A stretch of DNA of 12,404 bases, taken from NCBI GenBank assembly GCA_910588295.1, contig CAJUQO010000074.1, positions 1 through 12,404 on the forward strand, written 5' to 3'. Below the pieces are notes generated by a model that worked only from the letters and a program-made list of their open reading frames with translations, was not told the origin of the DNA and did no database searches. Both the position numbers and the translations under genes were made by a program. The stretch is from an uncultured Lachnospiraceae bacterium. Its GTDB lineage: Bacteria > Bacillota > Clostridia > Lachnospirales > Lachnospiraceae. Of the stretch, positions 12,381 to 12,404 are shown piece by piece. Within the stretch, counting starts at the first letter, position 1, and each line of letters starts with the position of its first letter.

Positions 12381-12404
12381 AGAGGCGGCATATGGGGCTG
12401 TCAT

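Noticed and set aside
1..12404. tRNA, rRNA, CRISPR array or insertion-sequence transposase
   Set aside because: No cloverleaf, rRNA motif, regularly spaced repeat array or transposase frame was seen on either strand.

Overview
The window looks like a chromosomal segment of a gut-type Clostridia, most likely Lachnospiraceae. The evidence is the tightly packed plus-strand genes, strong GGAGG-type ribosome sites, an ECF sigma factor paired with a DUF4367-type membrane anti-sigma protein, a decayed PF09820 AAA-ATPase, and a cluster of small DUF1801/DUF5655/DUF2200 proteins. The assignment rests on gene content only. All convincing genes are on the plus strand.

Layout: (1) 1-1502 is core-like and GC-rich. 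It holds the 3' half of uppP and a diverged carbamate kinase closed by a strong terminator. (2) 1523-2099 is a promoter and a PF09820/PF08011 gene that has lost its middle. (3) 2145-3906 is an ECF sigma factor, its overlapping membrane-bound partner, and a small secreted protein. The secreted gene's ribosome site lies in a long hairpin that also contains an ECF-like promoter. (4) 3907-4449 is AT-rich with no confident gene, but has four TTAAGA/GTAAGA repeats resembling a response-regulator operator. (5) 4450-9908 is an accessory block of two unfamiliar families of exported proteins. Family S has a frameshifted copy (4450), an apparently intact copy (5806) and a 42-bp 3' remnant (8935). Family R, with an A-B repeat architecture, has a two-unit protein (7245) and a one-unit protein (9045). 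A small membrane zinc-ribbon protein, an orphan ORF between 47-bp direct repeats and short coding scraps lie among them. (6) 9931-12404 is GC-rich again: a nitroreductase with a clear promoter, a small DUF2007-like protein, a DUF1905 remnant, and DUF1801, DUF5655 and DUF2200 genes.

How it may work together: the sigma/anti-sigma pair senses something at the membrane and probably drives the secreted gene at 3454. The S and R products would act outside the membrane or anchored to it. Duplication, one-base frameshift, deletion scars and low GC suggest the S/R block is a recombining accessory locus. The best candidate for something undescribed is this S/R array. No function can be given to it from sequence alone.
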